A DNA stretch of 64,000 bases from Bradyrhizobium sp. SZCCT0148 (lineage in GTDB: Bacteria; Pseudomonadota; Alphaproteobacteria; Rhizobiales; Xanthobacteraceae), in assembly GCF_018129985.1 (NCBI RefSeq), contig NZ_JAFCKT010000001.1, positions 930,001-994,000 on the forward strand, read 5' to 3'. A program made the position numbers and the translations under genes. Under the pieces are notes generated by a model. It was not told where the DNA came from and made no database searches. It saw only the letters and a list, made by a program, of their open reading frames with translations. Positions 27,330 to 35,192 of this stretch are shown in pieces (the first letter of the stretch is position 1; each line of letters starts with the position of its first letter).

Positions 27330-27480
27330 TATCGTGTCCGGGCGCGGTGCGGCACGGAGTGCCGCTCCGCAGAACCAAAACCCATCCCGCCGCAAGTTCT
27401 GGGCCGTGGCTCTGCAGAGCACCGTCGCGCCGGACGATACTTCGCATCGCCGGGACAACGCTGCGCTGCGTCCGTGGCAC
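27330..27480. repeat. Dispersed palindromic intergenic repeat, copy 2
   Basis: The gap between the ABC operon and ilvD (27320-27650) contains hairpins such as GCGGCAC/GTGCCGC and a CTGGG...GGCTCTGC core also present in the copy at 1778-1908, plus GCGCCGGAC and GCGTCCG ends. I see no gene in it. The remaining 170 bases hold the ilvD leader, with no recognised attenuator. Confidence 0.5.
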
Positions 27481-27650
27481 GGACCAGCCCAAGCGCCGGG
27501 AGCAGGGGAGGCCTGCGAGGGGCCGATCCGGCCATCTTCGCCCCAAGTTCCCGTTGCGCGCGTTCCCCGGCTGCGCTATCCGGCCACAAAGGCCTGAGGC
27601 GGCATCACATTTTTCACGCCCGGCCGGTCAAACCGAGGACGGAAACCGCC

Positions 27651-29501
27651 ATGCCAGCCTATCGCTCCCGCACCACCACCCACGGCCGCAACATGGCGGG
27701 CGCCCGCGGCCTCTGGCGCGCGACCGGCATGAAGGACGGCGATTTCGGCAAGCCCATCATCGCGGTCGTCAACTCCTTCACCCAGTTCGTGCCGGGCCAC
27801 GTCCACCTCAAGGACCTTGGCCAGCTCGTCGCCCGCGAGATCGAGCAGGCCGGCGGCGTCGCCAAGGAGTTCAACACCATCGCGGTCGACGACGGCATCG
27901 CGATGGGCCATGACGGCATGCTCTACAGCCTGCCGTCGCGCGAGCTGATCGCCGACAGCGTCGAGTACATGGTCAACGCCCACTGCGCGGACGGAATGGT
28001 CTGCATCTCCAATTGCGACAAGATCACGCCCGGCATGCTGATGGCCGCGCTGCGGCTGAACATTCCCGCCGTGTTCGTCTCGGGCGGACCGATGGAGGCC
28101 GGCAAAGTCAAGCTGCAGGGCAAGACCAAGGCGGTCGACCTCATCGACGCCATGGTCGCCGCCGCCGACAGCAAGGTCAGCGACGAGGACGTCAAGGTGA
28201 TCGAGCGCTCGGCGTGCCCGACCTGCGGCTCCTGCTCGGGCATGTTCACCGCCAACTCCATGAACTGCCTGACCGAGGCGCTTGGACTCGCGCTGCCCGG
28301 CAACGGCACTGTCGTCGCCACCCACGCCGACCGCAAGCGCCTGTTCGTCGAGGCCGGCCACACCATCGTCGATATCGTGCGCCGCTATTATGAGCAGGAC
28401 GATGCCTCGGTGCTGCCGCGCAACATCGCGAATTTCACGGCATTCGAGAACGCGATGACGCTCGACATCGCCATGGGCGGCTCGACCAACACGGTGCTGC
28501 ATTTGCTGGCGGCGGCGCATGAAGGCGAGGTCAAGTTCACCATGCAGGACATCGACCGGCTGTCGCGCCGCGTGCCCGTGCTGTGCAAGGTCGCGCCGTC
28601 GGTCGCCGACGTGCATGTCGAGGACGTGCATCGTGCCGGCGGCATCATGGGCATTCTCGGCGAACTCGATCGCGCCGGCCTGATCGACACCTCGGTCTCG
28701 ACCGTGCATGCGCCGACCATGAGGGAGTCGCTGGAGCGCTGGGACATCAAGCGCTCGAAGAGCGAGTCGGTCCGCACCTTCTTCCGCGCCTCGCCCGGCG
28801 GCATCCCGACCCAAGTCGCCTTCAGCCAGGAGCGCCGCTACGACGAACTCGATACCGATCGCGAGAAGGGCGTCGTGCGCAATCTCGAGCACGCCTTCAG
28901 CAAGGACGGCGGTCTTGCAGTGCTCTACGGCAATCTCGCGCAGGACGGCTGCATCGTGAAGACCGCGGGCGTCGATGCCTCGATCCTGACATTCTCCGGC
29001 CCGGCGCGTGTGTTCGAAAGCCAGGACGCAGCCGTCGAAGGCATCTTGGGTGGCAAGGTCGTCGCCGGCGAGGTCGTGGTCATCATCTATGAAGGCCCGC
29101 GCGGCGGCCCCGGCATGCAGGAGATGCTGTATCCGACCAGCTACCTGAAATCGATGGGCCTCGGCAAAGCTTGCGCGCTCGTCACCGACGGCCGCTTCTC
29201 GGGCGGCTCGTCCGGCCTGTCGATCGGCCATTTGTCGCCGGAAGCAGCCGAAGGCGGCAACATCGGCCTGGTGCGCACCGGCGACCGCATCGCCATCGAC
29301 ATACCGAACCGCAGCATCACCCTCGAGGTCTCCGACGAGGAACTCGCCAGCCGCCGTGCCGCGGAGGAGGCGAAGGGCGATACCGCCTGGCAGGCTGTCG
29401 GCCGCAAGCGCAACGTCTCGACCGCGCTGCAGGCCTATGCAGCACTCACCACCAGCGCCGCGCGCGGTGCGGTGCGCGAGGTCAAGCGTCGTTCGAACTG
29501 A
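27651..29501 (+). CDS. ilvD: Dihydroxy-acid dehydratase
   Basis: This 616-residue enzyme dehydrates dihydroxyvalerate/methylvalerate in valine, isoleucine and leucine synthesis. It is near-colinear with E. coli IlvD in length and motifs: the N-terminal [16 protein letters not shown], cluster ligands in [13 protein letters not shown] and [49 protein letters not shown], and the final [13 protein letters not shown] [18 protein letters not shown]. Three cysteines in the right spacing suggest an oxygen-sensitive 4Fe-4S form. The frame is open upstream to 27474, but ATG 27651 gives the family N-terminus. A strong hairpin ends it. Confidence 0.96.
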   Translation: MPAYRSRTTTHGRNMAGARGLWRATGMKDGDFGKPIIAVVNSFTQFVPGHVHLKDLGQLVAREIEQAGGVAKEFNTIAVDDGIAMGHDGMLYSLPSRELIADSVEYMVNAHCADGMVCISNCDKITPGMLMAALRLNIPAVFVSGGPMEAGKVKLQGKTKAVDLIDAMVAAADSKVSDEDVKVIERSACPTCGSCSGMFTANSMNCLTEALGLALPGNGTVVATHADRKRLFVEAGHTIVDIVRRYYEQDDASVLPRNIANFTAFENAMTLDIAMGGSTNTVLHLLAAAHEGEVKFTMQDIDRLSRRVPVLCKVAPSVADVHVEDVHRAGGIMGILGELDRAGLIDTSVSTVHAPTMRESLERWDIKRSKSESVRTFFRASPGGIPTQVAFSQERRYDELDTDREKGVVRNLEHAFSKDGGLAVLYGNLAQDGCIVKTAGVDASILTFSGPARVFESQDAAVEGILGGKVVAGEVVVIIYEGPRGGPGMQEMLYPTSYLKSMGLGKACALVTDGRFSGGSSGLSIGHLSPEAAEGGNIGLVRTGDRIAIDIPNRSITLEVSDEELASRRAAEEAKGDTAWQAVGRKRNVSTALQAYAALTTSAARGAVREVKRRSN

Positions 29502-29560
29502 GAGCGTCGCGCGCCTGCTGTGATCGCGAACGATGCGGTCGCACATGGTCAACAAGTTCT

Positions 29561-29586
29561 GAACGGCCGGCGAAAGCCGGCCGTTC
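29561..29586 (+). terminator. Terminator hairpin after ilvD
   Basis: A perfect 11-base stem GAACGGCCGGC/GCCGGCCGTTC closed by a GAAA tetraloop lies 60 bases after the ilvD stop. It is followed by GTATT rather than a long T-run. Confidence 0.7.
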
Positions 29587-29686
29587 GTATTAAGGATGCC
29601 TCGACGAACTTCAGCAGCCCCAAATTTTGCGGCGTATAATGCGGCGACCTTCGCAAATCCATTTCGGGCAACTGGGGCGCCGCAAA

Positions 29687-30061
29687 ATGTCTCGTACTCT
29701 CGCTGTTGTTTTCTCCACCGCCGTCGCCGCGATTTCCATGACGGGCGCGGCCTCCGCCGGCTGCTACAATTGCTACGCGCCGCCGCCGTGCCAGACCTGC
29801 TATCAGCAGCAATACGTGCAGCCGCAATACCGCACCGTCGACGAGACCGTGATGGTGTCGCCGGGCGCAACCGTCGCGCACCGCACGCCGGCGCAGTACC
29901 GCACCGTGATGGTACCGCAGACCGTCATGGTTGCGCCGCCGAGCGTGCAGTACCAGCACATCCCGCCGCAATATGCCACGCGCCAGCGCGTCGAGATGGT
30001 GTCGCCCGGCTACTCCTATTACGCCCCGGTGCAGATGAACTGCGCGTCCTGCGGCTACTGA
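29687..30061 (+). CDS. Exported Cys/Tyr/Val repeat protein
   Basis: This 124-residue protein has a signal peptide (MSRTLAVVFSTAVAAISMTGAASA) and then a mature region starting GCYNCYAPPPCQTCYQQQY, with four closely spaced cysteines. Imperfect repeats of the type QYRTVDETVMVSPGA and QYRTVMVPQTVMVAPPS follow, and a C-terminal MNCASCGY ends it. It is probably exported and may be surface-associated or disulfide-linked. No named family is recognised. The start 29687 is chosen for the signal peptide. A canonical terminator follows. Confidence 0.7.
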   Translation: MSRTLAVVFSTAVAAISMTGAASAGCYNCYAPPPCQTCYQQQYVQPQYRTVDETVMVSPGATVAHRTPAQYRTVMVPQTVMVAPPSVQYQHIPPQYATRQRVEMVSPGYSYYAPVQMNCASCGY

Positions 30062-30087
30062 GCAGCCATCGTCACGAACGGATTTGG

Positions 30088-30115
30088 CGCGGCGCTCCCA
30101 AGGGCGCCGCGTTTT
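30088..30115 (+). terminator. Rho-independent terminator
   Basis: Stem CGCGGCGC/GCGCCGCG with an eight-base loop is followed by TTTTCTGTTTT. It lies 27 bases after the stop at 30061. Confidence 0.8.
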
Positions 30116-30127
30116 CTGTTTTCCGGA

Positions 30128-30544
30128 TCAAGGAATCACGACCCTGTTCGACACGACTATTCGATGTCGCAACCGGTCGGTGAGCGTGACGTAAACCGCC
30201 CTTGGCCGCTCGGTGATGGGAACCGAGAAAAAGAGCTGCGAGAGATTGGACGGATCGGCGAAGTCACAGAATCCATAGAGCATTCGGCCTCTGGCGTTGT
30301 AGATATCGACCCAGGTCCGCGACGCCGAGGTGTTGAGCCCGCACGGCGGCAGCTTGGGCGATTCCGCAAACAGGGAGTGTGAGTAGTCGCGCCAGTTGAC
30401 CACCGTCAGCCCGACAATGAGCGTCGGGCCGAAGATCAGTTGACCGGTAAATTGCAGCACCGGACGCGGAAACGGCTGCGCCAGTGCAGGTGTGACAAAT
30501 CCAACCAAGAGCGCTACGGCTACCAGGAGTCGCTTCAGTCCCAT
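30128..30544 (-). CDS. Small exported protein under a FixK-type box
   Basis: This 138-residue protein has a signal peptide (MGLKRLLVAVALLVGFVTPALA). The mature beta-rich domain contains PTLIVGLTVVNWRDYSHSLF, two cysteines (LPPCGLN and YGFCDFAD) and a tail RPRAVYVTLTDRLRHRIVVSNRV. The ATG at 30544 has GGAGG six bases upstream. An ATG two codons earlier would sit on that site. A TTGA-N6-TCAA box lies 56 bases upstream, which suggests low-oxygen control. No family is recognised. Confidence 0.68.
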   Translation of the reverse strand: MGLKRLLVAVALLVGFVTPALAQPFPRPVLQFTGQLIFGPTLIVGLTVVNWRDYSHSLFAESPKLPPCGLNTSASRTWVDIYNARGRMLYGFCDFADPSNLSQLFFSVPITERPRAVYVTLTDRLRHRIVVSNRVVIP

Positions 30545-30599
30545 CGTCATCCTCCGTCCATGGCGTCAACCAACGCTAGTGACGGGCGGCGGAAATACC

Positions 30600-30613
30600 T
30601 TGATCCGGGTCAA
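30600..30613. promoter_or_regulatory. FixK/FNR box upstream of the small exported protein gene
   Basis: TTGATCCGGGTCAA fits TTGA-N6-TCAA exactly and lies 56 bases upstream of the start at 30544, a suitable place for activation. Confidence 0.7.
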
Positions 30614-30791
30614 CGGAGGGTTGCGCTCCGCAGCCGCCAAGGCGTCTCAAACGATAGCCGCAGCAGGGCCCCCGCAAATTTCCAGCGGCCACAACGCCTC
30701 AGCCCGGCCCAAACCTCGATCGCGTCGGCATGGCCCAACTTCGCGTTGCCTTGCGCGGTCGACTGCGTTAAGCGACAGCCATTCCGAGTTT

Positions 30792-30831
30792 GGAAGGGTG
30801 GCCGAGTGGTTTTAAGGCACCGGTCTTGAAA
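30792..30831 (+). other. Left attachment site: 5' half of tRNA-Ser (attL)
   Basis: These 40 bases match bases 45710-45748, the 5' half of the intact tRNA-Ser(UGA) through the anticodon loop (ending CTTGAAA), except for one extra T in the D-arm run (GGTTTTAAGG against GGTTTAAGG). After this point the sequence no longer resembles a tRNA. This is the pattern left by site-specific integration into a tRNA gene, with the crossover at or before the anticodon loop. Confidence 0.88.
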
Positions 30832-31177
30832 TTCTGGAATTGGGGTGCCGGCCTGTAACTGCCGGTCCCATTTGGTGCTGAAATACTAGGAAATTTCCCA
30901 AGGTCCGCGCCCCTTCGTCCCCGTCATTCCTGCGTCGTCCCAACCAGTTGGGTAGCAAATCCGGTAGCAGCCCGATTGCGGCCCGCGACGGAGCAGGGGC
31001 ATATGATGGATGCCGATACAATCACTTTGATCGGGCTCACACTGTTCGCTGGCGGTCTTGTTGTCCGCTGGCTTATGTGTCGCGGATCAAGCTTTCACAC
31101 CCACAACAGGCAGTAGCTCGGGCTCGTTCTGAGCCGCTAGGAATCGACAATTTGACTCTTGAGAGCGGCGCGCTTCG
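30832..31177. other. Gene-free left end of the element
   Basis: These 346 bases between attL and the first cargo gene show no convincing frame. They contain the paired GGTAGCA repeats (30951-30969) and an inverted repeat GTGCCGGCCTGTAACTGCCGG just after attL. Confidence 0.5.
30951..30969 (+). repeat. Arm-type direct repeat pair near left end
   Basis: GGTAGCA occurs twice 12 bases apart, inside GTTGGGTAGCAAA-TC-CGGTAGCAG. An almost identical unit is found at the right end (45638-45655), in the same orientation. It is a candidate accessory (arm) binding site for the integrase. Confidence 0.55.
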
Positions 31178-31468
31178 ATGCGCGCAATGCCTCGCTCTAA
31201 ACGCCATACTGAGACGCACGCAGACGGCCGGCCGCTCAAGATCACCTTCGGAGAGATGCGCGAGATGGGCTTGCGCGGCGTCCTGGTCTACTGCCACTGC
31301 GGCAATCATACAGCGCTAGAAGCCGATCGATGGCCCGACGAGGTGCGGCTGTCCGATATCGAGCCGCTCTTTGTCTGCCGGGGCTGCGGTAGCCGTGAGG
31401 CCGATGTCCGGCCGGATTTTGAGACGGGTAAGCCGCCCCAATTTGCCGCGTCGAAACAAGCTCCGTAG
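31178..31468 (+). CDS. Small zinc-ribbon-like protein of rhizobial mobile DNA
   Basis: This 96-residue protein has a central part ITFGEMREMGLRGVLVYCHCGNHTALEADRWPDEVRLSDIEPLFVCRGCGSREADVRPDF, here described by its ends: two CxC/CxxC pairs about 30 residues apart suggest a zinc ribbon. The motif set (G-E-M-R-E-M-G, R-W-x-D-x-V-R-L-S-D-I-E-P) recurs in short hypothetical proteins of rhizobia, from general knowledge. An ATG three codons later (MPRSKRH) is an alternative start. It may bind nucleic acid. The function is unknown. Confidence 0.65.
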   Translation: MRAMPRSKRHTETHADGRPLKITFGEMREMGLRGVLVYCHCGNHTALEADRWPDEVRLSDIEPLFVCRGCGSREADVRPDFETGKPPQFAASKQAP

Positions 31469-31583
31469 ATTTTCCCGAGAACGCGTCAGGTATAATCGCC
31501 CGTCAGCCTTTTGTCGGACTCGACTTCGCGTGCGAGCTGTGGTTGCGTAACGCGGTTGATTAAACCTTTTGGGGGGGCTGAAT

Positions 31584-31829
31584 ATGAGAACCATTTCTCT
31601 TGCTTTGGCGTTGACGCTCGCTGGGACCGCCGCGCACGCGCAATATCTCAGCGGAACCGGTTCGAACCCGAGCACACATACTTCGTCGGGCTACACCCGC
31701 AGCAACGGTACCTACGTGGCGCCCTATGTTGCTACAAATCCGAACGGCACCCAACGGGATAACTTCGGCACCAGCGGCAACATGAATCCCTACACGGGAT
31801 CTGCCGGTCACAGGACCCCCCGGTACTGA
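31584..31829 (+). CDS. Small exported protein
   Basis: This 81-residue protein has a signal peptide (MRTISLALALTLAGTAAHA). The mature part is short, polar and rich in Asn/Thr/Gly/Tyr (SGYTRSNGTYVAPYVATNP, NGTQRDNFGTSGNMNPYTG). A GGGGGG-type stretch upstream serves as ribosome site. The NPNGTQRDNF/NPYTG motif is common in small exported Bradyrhizobium proteins, from general knowledge. The role is unknown. It is cargo of the element and lies 12 bases before the DUF4760-like gene. Confidence 0.65.
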   Translation: MRTISLALALTLAGTAAHAQYLSGTGSNPSTHTSSGYTRSNGTYVAPYVATNPNGTQRDNFGTSGNMNPYTGSAGHRTPRY

Positions 31830-31841
31830 GGCCGAGGTTCA

Positions 31842-32504
31842 ATGAGCGGTCAAGTGATCGCGTTGTGGGGTTGGGCAGCCTATGATGCTGTCCACTTCGC
31901 GGCGAAGAAGATTCTGCCCTATGCGGCGCTAATCACACCATTGGTTGCTATCATCGCGAGCAGCATCGCCTTCTATTCCATCCACGTCACCCGCACGATC
32001 GCGCGCAGAAGGGCGACGATCGATTTCTTCCTGAAGACCGAGGCCGACAGCTCGATCGTTAAGCTGTTCCAGTCGTTTGACGGCCATGTGGAAGCTGTCA
32101 GCAAGCAAATCGACGATGGAAAGACCCTCAAAGAGATAGTGAAGAGCGACGAATACAAGACGGTACACGCGTGCCTGAATATTCACGAACTTATCGCTGT
32201 AGGAATTGACAACAAGGTTTTCGACGAAAAGGTGGCTTACCATTATTGGTCTAGTGCCCTCGTTGGGCACTGCAAGGACGCGAGCAAAATCATCGACTTC
32301 AGCCGAATCGACCCGGACGACCTTTCCGCCTACATCGCGATGCTGGACTTGAATAAGCGTTGGAAGAAGAAGCTAGACGGTTGGGCGCTCCGACAACGCA
32401 AGCGAAAACCACCTGCTATTGTGGTGCCAGGACCGATCACGCCCATGGCGCCCCCAGGAGGTGCACAGCCTCCAGTCGAAACGCCCTCGAAGATCTTAAA
32501 CTGA
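31842..32504 (+). CDS. DUF4760-like membrane protein
   Basis: This 220-residue protein has an N-terminal membrane helix (ILPYAALITPLVAIIASSIAFYSI). A cytoplasmic helical domain follows, starting TRTIARRRATIDFFLKTEADS and containing HACLNIHELIAVGIDNKVFDEKVAYHYW. A basic then proline-rich tail (RQRKRKPPAIVVPGP) ends it. The R-R-A-T-I-D-F motif after a single helix and the N-x-x-E-x-x-A-x-G segment match DUF4760. These occur often in accessory DNA and are suspected of defence or stress roles, which is not shown. A GAGG ribosome site precedes it and a perfect terminator follows. Confidence 0.68.
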   Translation: MSGQVIALWGWAAYDAVHFAAKKILPYAALITPLVAIIASSIAFYSIHVTRTIARRRATIDFFLKTEADSSIVKLFQSFDGHVEAVSKQIDDGKTLKEIVKSDEYKTVHACLNIHELIAVGIDNKVFDEKVAYHYWSSALVGHCKDASKIIDFSRIDPDDLSAYIAMLDLNKRWKKKLDGWALRQRKRKPPAIVVPGPITPMAPPGGAQPPVETPSKILN

Positions 32505-32527
32505 AGTTGGCCCATGCAAGAGCGAGA

Positions 32528-32558
32528 GCCCCGCCGGTAGTGATGCCGGCGGGGCTTT
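32528..32558 (+). terminator. Rho-independent terminator
   Basis: A perfect ten-base stem GCCCCGCCGG/CCGGCGGGGC with an eight-base loop is followed by TTT. It lies 24 bases after the DUF4760-like gene. Confidence 0.75.
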
Positions 32559-32652
32559 GGTGGTTAGAGGATCAGGCCTCGATACCGGCGCATGACGCGC
32601 CAGCGTGCCCATCTAAGTCGCTGGAGCGCCCATAGGGCTCGGATCGGGCGCA

Positions 32653-33102
32653 TCAGACATAACCGTCCAGTTGCCAGCTCTGCGAGCCCACCTGCTCAAG
32701 CAAGCCCTCCATGTCAGCAATGCCACTCTCGTCTGGCTCCCGGCCGTCGTGCTCGTCCTCAAGGTCGGTTCGGTTGCCTGCGGCCCACTTGGTCTGATCG
32801 GACCATTCCCCCGTGCCGAGGCTTCCCAGGGACGGCTCGTCATCGAGGTCATTCTCTGCCGGGTCGTCGTCCTCAGCAGGGTCATCGTCCTCCAGGTCGG
32901 CCGAAGTGTCGTCCTCGAGTTCGGTCGTCACGTAGGGGTCGGAGGCGTCCAGGAAGGCGATTAGGCGTTCGATCTCGGCGGATGCCTCTTTCCTGAGTCT
33001 GGCGAGGCTCTGGAGCGAGGTTTCCCGCTCCCGCTGTTGGAGTGCGAGGCCGTGCAAAATCGCACGGGTGGACTCCGCTGGTAGTTCTCTGACGTTTTCC
33101 AT
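32653..33102 (-). CDS. Acidic cargo protein with coiled-coil N-terminus
   Basis: This 149-residue protein has an N-terminal half that is helical and charged (TRAILHGLALQQRERETSLQSLARLRKEASAEIERL), suited to a coiled coil. A run of Asp/Glu (ELEDDTSADLEDDDPAEDDDPAEN) follows, then a conserved-looking tail with WSDQTKWAAGNRTDLEDEHDG and DMEGLLEQ. The tail recurs in Bradyrhizobium hypothetical proteins, from general knowledge. The start at 33102 (MENVREL) is chosen; the frame is open 29 codons upstream. No enzyme motif. The acidic segment might mimic nucleic acid, which is speculation. Confidence 0.6.
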   Translation of the reverse strand: MENVRELPAESTRAILHGLALQQRERETSLQSLARLRKEASAEIERLIAFLDASDPYVTTELEDDTSADLEDDDPAEDDDPAENDLDDEPSLGSLGTGEWSDQTKWAAGNRTDLEDEHDGREPDESGIADMEGLLEQVGSQSWQLDGYV

Positions 33103-33438
33103 GGTGGTTGCTCTGGTTGAGGGCTTTCCAAGGCCCATGTCGCGGGTCAGCCGCGGCAGCCGGGGTTTGGAAACGTGCCAGAGCGACACGCCGAGCGCTT
33201 TTAAGGGTTGCCCCTCTGGACAGCACGCCCGACCTCGGCCAAAAGGGCAGAGTTCGGAGCCGCACCGCCAAGTGCGTCCGTTGGTAAACCTTCCAACCAG
33301 GAAAGTTTACGTTCAGCCGTCACCCCTCGACGCCAATCGAGCGGACATGCTGACCAAGCATGATGCGGCTATAGCTCTGGTCCGGGTTTCCAAGCCCACG
33401 GACATGCTGCTCCTGATTTGCTTAAAAATCCATCCCCA
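33103..33438. other. Gene-free stretch within the element
   Basis: These 336 bases between two minus-strand genes show no gene I can support. A short TTGG-TAAACCTTCC-AACC inverted pair near 33280-33300 and a TTTCC...GGAAA pair are the only structure seen. Confidence 0.4.
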
Positions 33439-34389
33439 TCAGGGGGCCCAAAGCCGATCGGCATCTGTTTTCGTGTCCAGCCACGTCATATCGCAGTCGG
33501 CGCCCACAGGGCTGTCTAAGCTGAACCGGGCTTCGCCATACACCCGAGGGCGGCGCCGGTGATCTTTCAGAAATTCCCAAACGCGGGATCGTGCCTCGGA
33601 CAGTGTCAGGCAGCCTTCGGCGATAGCGAGAAACATCCTGGACATGACGTCCCGGCGGTCCTCATCCGGTAAATGGGCTGTCGCTCTGCAGACCGCCTCA
33701 TAGGCATCCTCGCCGTTGTTCTGGGTCAAGGCTGAGGCGGCAAACCTGCGCCTAGCTCTCTGTGCGGCGCTCCTGTGCACGGATGCGTTCTTTTCGGAGA
33801 TAGCGCGCAGCCGATTACCGAGCCTCGGATTTGCCCTCATGAAATTTCTCATGGACTGCTGCACGTGCGACGGCTCGGCACTCAATGTCCCACCCTCCTG
33901 AAGCGATGCAATGGTAGCTCTAACCTGTACCGGGGTAGGCATCAGCAACTGGCGACGGATCTTGATGCAGTCCTTGCAGCGCCTGACGAGATAGCCCAGA
34001 TGCTGCTCGTAAAAGGTATTTTCCAGCGTCCGGATGTGACCGTTCTTGCATCGCTCGGCTGTTCGGCGCTTGTCAGCCGATCGCTGTATCGCGAACCTCC
34101 ACGTCACGGTTGCGCGGATGTGCGCCGCGGCTTCCTCGTTTGCCTTGATTAGACGCTTTGCTTCGACGGCCCATTCGGGATGCAGTTCGCAATGCTTTAG
34201 GAAGCGCTGTCTACTCACAAATGCCGGTTCGAGCCTCCCCGATGTTAGCTTGCTCAGCGTGCTCCCGGCGTTAAGCCTCCGCATAAATTCATCAGCCATA
34301 GCCGGCGTCATGCCGGGTGGCACATTTATCCACTTCAGTCTGGCTGCACTACGCTCCTCATGTGATCGACTTGCTTGGGCACGGGACAT
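33439..34389 (-). CDS. Phage-type protein with HNH-like Cys motif and sigma-like tail
   Basis: This 316-residue protein has three parts. An N-terminal helical part (residues 15-90) looks like a small-terminase or HTH-type DNA-binding region. The middle part has CKNGHIRTLENTFYEQ followed by RRCKDC, the C-x2-GH...C-x2-C pattern found in many phage HNH-type proteins. A C-terminal part (about 210-300) ends with VYGEARFSLDSPVGAD, reminiscent of region-4-adjacent sequence in sigma-like phage proteins. The canonical HNH catalytic triad cannot be confirmed. A GGAGG ribosome site supports the start at 34389. A DNA-binding or nicking role is inferred only. Confidence 0.6.
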   Translation of the reverse strand: MSRAQASRSHEERSAARLKWINVPPGMTPAMADEFMRRLNAGSTLSKLTSGRLEPAFVSRQRFLKHCELHPEWAVEAKRLIKANEEAAAHIRATVTWRFAIQRSADKRRTAERCKNGHIRTLENTFYEQHLGYLVRRCKDCIKIRRQLLMPTPVQVRATIASLQEGGTLSAEPSHVQQSMRNFMRANPRLGNRLRAISEKNASVHRSAAQRARRRFAASALTQNNGEDAYEAVCRATAHLPDEDRRDVMSRMFLAIAEGCLTLSEARSRVWEFLKDHRRRPRVYGEARFSLDSPVGADCDMTWLDTKTDADRLWAP

Positions 34390-34550
34390 GCTCGCCTCCA
34401 CAAAGCGCCGAATTGCGCTGGGGCAGGGCACGCCTGAGTCGAGGCGTCAGCATGTCGTCCAGTGCCATCGAAAGCCCAAGAATCGGGAAGGCAGCACTTG
34501 TGTTCACGCTCTGGTTGCGTCAGCATTGGTCCAGCAACGGGAGGCGCGAT

Positions 34551-34775
34551 ATGGTGGTGGATTGGCGCGAGTACGCGGAGGGTATTGAGAAGCAGTTAGA
34601 GCAACTGCGACGCGACCTTCAGCCCTTGGAATCGGGAAGCATGAAACTCGGAGAACGCGAGGGTAGTGGCGCTTGGAGAGACGTTACCCAGGAGGCGATC
34701 GATCGTAATAGGCAGGTGATTGCGACATACGAGGCGATCCTGAAAGATGTACGCGAGAACAGGATCAAGGACTGA
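34551..34775 (+). CDS. Small helical protein, unknown
   Basis: This 74-residue protein begins MVVDWREYAEGIEKQLEQLRR and is helical and charged, with a possible coiled coil and a second helix RNRQVIATYEAILKDVREN. GGGAGG six bases upstream supports the start, whereas the open frame extends 78 codons up through sequence antisense to the previous gene's promoter. It forms a plus-strand run with the next two genes. No family recognised. Confidence 0.55.
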   Translation: MVVDWREYAEGIEKQLEQLRRDLQPLESGSMKLGEREGSGAWRDVTQEAIDRNRQVIATYEAILKDVRENRIKD

Positions 34776-34831
34776 CGCGTGCGAGTCGTGCTAAGCCGCC
34801 AGCTGTGAACGGAAAAACTTAAGGGCATGCG

Positions 34832-35116
34832 ATGGGCGTGTTGGACGATGTTAGAAAGTGGCTGAATGACGTCCCGCTCTGGAAAGAGCTGGGCACTATC
34901 CCGGACCGGACCGCAGCACTAGAAAAGAAAGTTGCGGCTCTGGAAGAGCAGTTGAACGGTAAATATCCGGCGGACATTTGCCTCAAGTGCGGTAGTCGGT
35001 CGATGCGCGCAAGGAGCAGTTTCGGCCCAAACGCAAAGGGTATGATGACCCAGATGTGGCAGTGTCAGGATGCTGCCTGCAATTTTCACGAGGAGCGGTT
35101 AATCAAGCCGAAGTGA
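34832..35116 (+). CDS. Small coiled-coil plus zinc-ribbon protein
   Basis: This 94-residue protein has an N-terminal amphipathic/coiled segment (RTAALEKKVAALEEQL) followed by a C-terminal zinc ribbon: ICLKCGSRSM and WQCQDAACNFHEE supply four cysteines in two CxxC/CxxxxC pairs. An AAGGG ribosome site is present. Such short coiled-coil/ribbon proteins are frequent in accessory DNA. It could be an adaptor for the following HEPN-like protein (76 bases apart), which is an inference from position only. Confidence 0.6.
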   Translation: MGVLDDVRKWLNDVPLWKELGTIPDRTAALEKKVAALEEQLNGKYPADICLKCGSRSMRARSSFGPNAKGMMTQMWQCQDAACNFHEERLIKPK

Positions 35117-35192
35117 GCCGCCCCGCCGCATCGAATTTGTGCCTGCTGCGTCCTGTTGGTGGGATGGGCATTTTACCGATGGACGCATTGCC

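Noticed and set aside
27576..29870. 764-codon minus-strand frame over ilvD
   Set aside because: The plus strand matches IlvD end to end; the antisense product is His/Arg/Asp-rich without domains.
30792..30831. Left tRNA-Ser copy considered as a second functional tRNA
   Set aside because: After the anticodon loop no complementary stem, variable arm or T-arm follows, and an extra T disturbs the D-arm.
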